Positions 6,790-9,765 of a stretch of 9,765 bases of DNA are shown piece after piece (position 1 is the stretch's first letter; each line of letters begins with the position of its first letter). A program made the translations under genes and the position numbers. The notes under the pieces are model-generated. The model saw only the letters and a list, made by a program, of their open reading frames with translations. It was not told the DNA's origin and searched no databases. Origin of the DNA: a bacterium (GTDB taxonomy: Archaea; Thermoproteota; Nitrososphaeria; Nitrososphaerales; CADDZS01); NCBI GenBank assembly GCA_027310845.1, contig DAIDAB010000062.1, positions 1 through 9,765 on the forward strand, written 5' to 3'.

Positions 6790-7824
6790 TCAAACACTAA
6801 TCGTCTCACTACGGCGCATGCTATTACTCATTTGGTTGTAATATTTTTCGAGGAGTTCAGGTCCTCTGTCCGAATTCAGAAGATGTTGTGTGAGCATAGG
6901 GTATGAATATTCTCCCAGCACCATGTCGTTTACCGCATTATGAACAGAATAATCACCAATTATGGGAGCTTTCAACTCACGTTCTTTCCTGATTCTACCA
7001 ATGTCCAAAGTTTCTACTAGCAAACTCGGTCCTTCCTGACCCGTAGCCAATACTGGGTTCAAGTGCCTAATCGGTGAAACGATACATGATGTGTAGCGCG
7101 GTATCTGTGGAAATCTGAAACCTATCGGCGATTGACCAATCATGACGTAGTAGGATTGTGTTTCTATTGCCCGGGTGACAGGAATGGCAAATAGCATTTC
7201 TCGGGGTAGATGTACGCCATTTGGCACAACCAGAACTTCAGCTCCTTTAAGAGCTAGAAGACGCGTGATCTCTGGGACGTACTGACCTTCAGAACAGATA
7301 GGCGTGGCTATCTTGCACAGGCCCAGGTCAAAGACTTCCCAATCATTGCCAGGCGTTACATAAATTGCCTCGCGATCCCACAAGATCGACTTTCTATGTT
7401 TACCGACCAGATTCCCTTTGTCATCAAAGACCGCGACGCTGTGGTATATTGAATCACCCTGCCTTTCTGGACCGCTCCCAGCTATGATGTAGATTCCATG
7501 TTCTCTTGCCTTATCTGCAACAAGAGACCATGCCATTCCATCAGGTATGGGCTGGGCGAAATCAAGCAAAATCTGGCGATGCATCTGTTCGGATCTAATT
7601 TCTCCATTCTGGACCTTGTTGCGAAGTTTCGCTATCTTTTCTTCCAGACTTGGAGATCTGATTCCATCGCTATGACCAACGAACCAGTAATAGCTCAAAC
7701 AAACTATTTCCGATCCCCTTGAAACAGCGTCATCAACCATATCGAGAGCTCTTCGAATGTTACCTTCAATATCACCGTACAAAGTCTCATGCTGAACTAC
7801 CCCGAAGGTCACTTCGTTCTGCAT
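6790..7824 (-). CDS. Carbon-nitrogen hydrolase (nitrilase superfamily) with altered catalytic Glu
   Basis: This 344-residue cytoplasmic protein has the nitrilase/amidase/carbamoylase fold. The lysine motif GNLVGKHRKSIL gives Lys145, and ATPICSEGQYVPEITRLLA gives the nucleophile Cys177, followed by GAEVLVVPNGV. In the usual first motif (xVFPExxLTGY) this protein has SEIVCLSYYWFVGH at 38-51, so the catalytic Glu appears to be Tyr45 or Tyr46; the bases at 7688-7708 were re-read and support this. A longer stretch (51-95) separates this motif from the next strand, and the C-terminal tail after about 285 is extended, as in N-carbamoyl amidohydrolases. The ATG is 34 nt from a TATA box, implying a leaderless transcript continuing into the molybdenum hydroxylase gene. 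Reaction unknown; amide, nitrile or carbamoyl hydrolysis is the family norm, but the missing Glu makes activity uncertain. Confidence 0.9.
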   Translation of the reverse strand: MQNEVTFGVVQHETLYGDIEGNIRRALDMVDDAVSRGSEIVCLSYYWFVGHSDGIRSPSLEEKIAKLRNKVQNGEIRSEQMHRQILLDFAQPIPDGMAWSLVADKAREHGIYIIAGSGPERQGDSIYHSVAVFDDKGNLVGKHRKSILWDREAIYVTPGNDWEVFDLGLCKIATPICSEGQYVPEITRLLALKGAEVLVVPNGVHLPREMLFAIPVTRAIETQSYYVMIGQSPIGFRFPQIPRYTSCIVSPIRHLNPVLATGQEGPSLLVETLDIGRIRKERELKAPIIGDYSVHNAVNDMVLGEYSYPMLTQHLLNSDRGPELLEKYYNQMSNSMRRSETISV

Positions 7825-7850
7825 TTGTTAGCAACATGTTGGTCGTCGTC

Positions 7851-7858
7851 TATTTAAG
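7851..7858 (-). promoter_or_regulatory. TATA box of the nitrilase-molybdenum hydroxylase unit
   Basis: CTTAAATA on the minus strand, upstream edge 34 nt from ATG 7824, the spacing of a leaderless archaeal promoter. No ribosome-site-like purine run lies between it and the ATG (GCTAACAA precedes the start), which agrees with leaderless initiation. The same octamer precedes the OsmC gene. Confidence 0.7.
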
Positions 7859-7869
7859 TCTCGGATCGT

Positions 7870-7892
7870 TGAATCTCTCGTTTCCAGATTCA
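7870..7892. promoter_or_regulatory. Inverted repeat TGAATCT-N9-AGATTCA, candidate operator
   Basis: Exact 7-bp arms (7870-7876 and 7886-7892) flank CTCGTTTCC. The inner 17 bp (7873-7889) follow the same ATCT-N9-AGAT plan as the OsmC palindrome, with 12 of 17 bases identical including the whole TTCCAGAT half. The inner dyad is 14 bp upstream of the TATA box, against 5 bp at the OsmC promoter. Regulation by a shared dimeric factor is inferred. Confidence 0.55.
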
Positions 7893-7915
7893 GGAAGGAA
7901 TGTGGATTACATTCA

Positions 7916-8275
7916 TCATTGTTTGACGTTCACAGAATCAGGATCGCCGGGAATATACATTTCAAGCAACAGCAGATTGCCATCGCCGCCGTTAGCTATC
8001 GAATGAGGTTCTTCTTTGTCGAATTGGAATAATGTGTGTTTTGATACATCGACAATCTTATCGTTTACCTGCAATCTTGCTGTCCCTTCCAACACGAAAT
8101 AAATCGAATCCGATTTAGTGTGGAGATGATATTTCCCAGGAACAGTATTTGGTTTGATCAAGTTTATGTTCAAATCCATTCCAAAGCCATCTCGCGCTTG
8201 CGATACAAGCTTGTATTTGGTACCACGATCGTATATTGGCATGGTGTCTGCATGTTCCAATGTGATTATTCTCAT
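7916..8275 (-). CDS. Small single-domain cupin protein
   Basis: This 119-residue beta-barrel protein shows cupin motif 1 as PGKYHLHTKSDSIYFVLEG at 46-64 and motif 2 as FDKEEPHSIAN at 85-95. His50, His52 and His91 could bind one metal ion; the Glu usual in motif 1 (HxHxxxDE) is replaced by Ser57. Such proteins include small dioxygenases, isomerases and sugar- or ligand-sensing proteins, so no reaction can be assigned. Start ATG 8275 lies about 34 nt from a TATA-like box (8301-8309), suggesting a leaderless transcript. No clear terminator is seen in the 91 nt before the nitrilase-like gene, which has its own promoter, so partial read-through into that unit is possible. Confidence 0.88.
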   Translation of the reverse strand: MRIITLEHADTMPIYDRGTKYKLVSQARDGFGMDLNINLIKPNTVPGKYHLHTKSDSIYFVLEGTARLQVNDKIVDVSKHTLFQFDKEEPHSIANGGDGNLLLLEMYIPGDPDSVNVKQ

Positions 8276-8300
8276 GATTGCGGTAACCGAATTTTAGTTA

Positions 8301-8309
8301 TAGATAAAT
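8301..8309 (-). promoter_or_regulatory. TATA-like box of the cupin gene
   Basis: ATTTATCTA on the minus strand, 34 nt from ATG 8275. It is less canonical than the other two boxes, but the spacing is the same. The plus-strand reading (TTATAGATAAAT, 8298-8309) is also TATA-like and could serve the divergent membrane-protein gene with a leader of about 100 nt. Confidence 0.5.
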
Positions 8310-8311
8310 TC

Positions 8312-8330
8312 GTCCCAATCTGTCCCAGAT
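8312..8330 (-). promoter_or_regulatory. TGGGAC direct repeat and ATCTG-N3-CAGAT dyad upstream of the cupin promoter
   Basis: On the minus strand TGGGAC occurs twice (8322-8327 and 8312-8317), starting 10 bp apart, one DNA turn. Overlapping it, 8318-8330 forms ATCTG-TCC-CAGAT, a shorter dyad sharing the ATCT/AGAT ends with the operators at the OsmC and nitrilase promoters. It is 2-8 bp upstream of the TATA-like box. Binding-site role inferred. Confidence 0.4.
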
Positions 8331-8342
8331 GAGTGTCAATTT

Positions 8343-8386
8343 GGAAGTCAGATTGTGACATTTCTTCGAATACGCTCCTGACTTCC
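8343..8386. repeat. 9-bp inverted repeat in the divergent intergenic region
   Basis: GGAAGTCAG (8343-8351) and CTGACTTCC (8378-8386) are exact reverse complements separated by 26 nt. The repeat lies between the cupin gene and the divergent membrane-protein gene, 44-87 nt before TTG 8430. It could be two half-sites of a regulator or the stem of a leader RNA hairpin; no better evidence is visible. Confidence 0.45.
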
Positions 8387-8429
8387 CTCAACGTCATTCA
8401 AAAACGAAAGATTTCTTTCCATCTGAGAC

Positions 8430-8975
8430 TTGAAATCCCGATTCGGAAAGTGGCGCGAAAAGATAAGTGCAAGAGGACACCAGAATCTCTTGCACATTGA
8501 ATTGAATAAACTAATCTTGGGCGCAGTGATCGCTGTAGTGATTATTGCTTCCGTCGGACTCTTGGCTAGTTTTTACTACCCAGGATTCCACGGTTCGCAA
8601 GTCTCGTCCACCAGTTCGCCAACATACAGCACGACTTGCGAAGTCTTGGCAGAGGGAAGCCTCTTTGTGACTGTGCTGAATGGCACAAGTGGGAAACCCA
8701 TTAACAATGTGGCGATCCAAGTGACAGAGTTTCCACCCAGCCCGTGCACAAACACTTTTTCAACGATTGACCTGGGTGTCAAGTCTACAAATTCAAGTGG
8801 AATGATCACAATTTGCTGTGACACTGGAGGGTACGATCTCTCTGCGACTTACCTCGGAAGTAGCTACTCTGCCAGCGCCCTAATTGAACCGGAAAAAGCC
8901 ACGTGTGTTACGCTTTACCTACCATCTGGACAAGTCAAGAGCAATTATTCTCAGACTTTTGGCTTTGCATGTTGA
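8430..8975 (+). CDS. Membrane-anchored secreted protein with a cysteine-containing beta domain
   Basis: This 181-residue protein has a basic N-terminus, one hydrophobic segment at about 28-48, a Ser/Thr-rich linker (SQVSSTSSPTYSTT) and an outer domain. The domain contains GSLFVTVLNGTSGKPINNVAIQ at 76-97 and NSSGMITICCDTGGYDLSAT at 121-140, which resemble the repeated-strand pattern of carboxypeptidase-regulatory/transthyretin-like domains. Six cysteines (70, 106, 129, 130, 159, 181) lie outside the membrane and may pair; sequons NGT, NSS and NYS suggest N-glycosylation. TTG 8430 is the first possible start because TGA at 8424-8426 closes the frame; TTG 8490 is an alternative that starts just before the hydrophobic segment. 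Neither has a strong ribosome site. The family is not recognised and no function is assigned. Reading-frame quality and domain plan make it likely real. Confidence 0.75.
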   Translation: MKSRFGKWREKISARGHQNLLHIELNKLILGAVIAVVIIASVGLLASFYYPGFHGSQVSSTSSPTYSTTCEVLAEGSLFVTVLNGTSGKPINNVAIQVTEFPPSPCTNTFSTIDLGVKSTNSSGMITICCDTGGYDLSATYLGSSYSASALIEPEKATCVTLYLPSGQVKSNYSQTFGFAC

Positions 8976-8990
8976 ATTTTGCTCTCTTTC
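8976..8990 (+). terminator. T-rich tract after the membrane-protein gene
   Basis: ATTTTGCTCTCTTTC follows the stop codon directly. Archaeal terminators are typically oligo-T stretches without a needed hairpin, so this could end the transcript. The runs are short (T4, T3), so support is slight. Confidence 0.2.
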
Positions 8991-9227
8991 AGTCGTCGGA
9001 GAACAAACTTATTCGATGAAAAAGCTAGGTAGCTGCGCATGTGATGACTCATACCTGCGTCGTGCTACCCTTCGAGGGGATGCGTGCCTTTCTTGGAGAA
9101 GAGCGTCAAGTGGGATAAAGAAGAGCATGCTGGAAATCGGTGCCAAGGACCTTGATATGTCGAAATGCTTTAAGCTGGTCCATTCGACATCGGCAAAGTA
9201 CTTTTGGTTGATTTCTTTGGCAAAAAC

Positions 9228-9765
9228 CTATTCCCAAACAAACTTGCCATCTTTGTAAATTGGGCTTTCGTCAAAGTAGATAACACCACCATCTTTCATG
9301 CTCTTGATCATGTCAATATGAATTCCGCTTACATTCTTTCCACCGCATTCTTCGAACGCATGTCCAACAGCCATGTGGATCGTGTCGCCCATCTTTTCAT
9401 CAAACAGAATGCTTTTCGTGGATTCATTGATACTACGATTCATTCCAATTCCTAGCTCTCCGATTCTTTTAGCTCCCTCGTCAGTCGAAAGGAGCTGATC
9501 AAGCAAATGGCCCCCGAGTTCAGCACTATGATCTACGATCTCCCCGTTCTTGAAGACGAGTCTAACGCCCTTGATTTCCTGGCCCAAAAGATTGATCGGC
9601 AGGTCAAAGTGCACCTTCCCATTTACTGATTCTTCAACCGGAGACGTGAATACCTCCCCTCCTGGAAGGTTCCTTTTCCCATCATCAACAATCGGCTTCC
9701 TTCCCTCTATTGAGAATGAAATGTCGGTTTCCTTTCCAACAAGGCGTACTTTCTTTGATTTGGCC
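9228..9765 (-). CDS. M29-family metallo-aminopeptidase, C-terminal part (5' end outside window)
   Basis: About 178 residues are visible and the frame stays open to the window edge; the GTG at 9614 is internal, because family motifs continue upstream of it. Seen: GKRNLPGGEVFTSPVEESV, whose Glu (fragment residue 37) is a metal ligand; IGELGIGMN with Glu103; TIHMAVGHAF with His130; and GGKNVSGIHIDMI with His149 and Asp151. The 66-residue step between the two Glu equals that recalled for the Thermus enzyme (Glu250, Glu316). The residue seven after His130, which I recall as a catalytic Tyr in characterised members, is Phe137 here. The ending KDGKFVWE is typical. The enzyme would remove N-terminal residues from peptides in the cytoplasm with two divalent metals. 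It is convergent with the membrane-protein gene and has no visible link to the neighbours. Confidence 0.93.
   Translation of the reverse strand, partial: AKSKKVRLVGKETDISFSIEGRKPIVDDGKRNLPGGEVFTSPVEESVNGKVHFDLPINLLGQEIKGVRLVFKNGEIVDHSAELGGHLLDQLLSTDEGAKRIGELGIGMNRSINESTKSILFDEKMGDTIHMAVGHAFEECGGKNVSGIHIDMIKSMKDGGVIYFDESPIYKDGKFVWE

Noticed and set aside
9041..9090. GTGATGA (9041-9047) like a C/D-box RNA, and CCCTTCGAGGG like a tRNA T-arm
   Set aside because: No CTGA D box or second box pair follows, the T-like loop is too short, and no acceptor or anticodon arms could be paired.
8884..9258. Plus-strand frame of 124 codons, or 80 codons from ATG 9016, in the 252-nt gap before the aminopeptidase gene
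   Set aside because: It overlaps the ends of two better-supported genes, has no TATA box or ribosome site at a fitting distance, and its translation shows no domain-like pattern. A short real gene from 9016 is not excluded.

Overview
The window looks archaeal. Three minus-strand genes have an A/T-rich TATA-like box 33-34 nt upstream of the start codon, which is the spacing of leaderless archaeal transcripts. TTG starts are common, AGGTGA/GGTG-type ribosome sites appear only inside the operon, and the secreted proteins are rich in N-X-S/T sequons. Gene content (LLM oxidoreductase, OsmC, M29 aminopeptidase, molybdenum hydroxylase) would suit a soil or sediment member of Nitrososphaeria/Thermoproteota or Thermoplasmatota. 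The lineage is an inference and is not fixed by any marker gene here.

Left block (1-3614, plus strand) is a compact operon. It holds the 3' end of a probable substrate-binding protein, a small two-membrane-segment protein with a beta-rich outer domain, an ABC ATPase and an ABC permease of the nitrate/sulfonate/taurine type, and then an LLM-class flavin/F420 oxidoreductase. The first gaps are 8 nt, a 4-nt overlap and another 4-nt overlap; the oxidoreductase follows after 31 nt. This reads as an importer plus an enzyme acting on what is imported, in the manner of the bacterial sulfonate systems.

Middle and right block (3624-8275, minus strand) meets the first operon tail to tail, 9 nt away. 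In transcription order it holds a cupin, then a nitrilase-superfamily protein followed 15 nt later by the large molybdenum subunit of a xanthine-dehydrogenase-family hydroxylase, and finally a separately promoted OsmC-like protein. The nitrilase and OsmC promoters each carry the same 17-bp dyad pattern, ATCT-N9-AGAT, just upstream of the TATA box. The cupin promoter carries a shorter ATCTG-N3-CAGAT version. This suggests one regulator for the three units.

Right edge (8430-9765) has a plus-strand membrane-anchored, cysteine-containing secreted protein, a 252-nt stretch with no convincing gene (8976-9227), and the 3' part of an M29 metallo-aminopeptidase on the minus strand that runs off the window. 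No rRNA, tRNA, CRISPR array, insertion sequence or phage gene was seen.

The most unusual observations are the shared dyad operators, a nitrilase-like protein with Tyr where the catalytic Glu should be, a molybdenum-hydroxylase large subunit without its FeS and FAD partners next to it, and the extra membrane protein inside the ABC operon. An uptake-and-oxidation pathway for a small organic sulfur or nitrogen compound, perhaps an N-heterocycle, is the best joint reading, but it is an inference.
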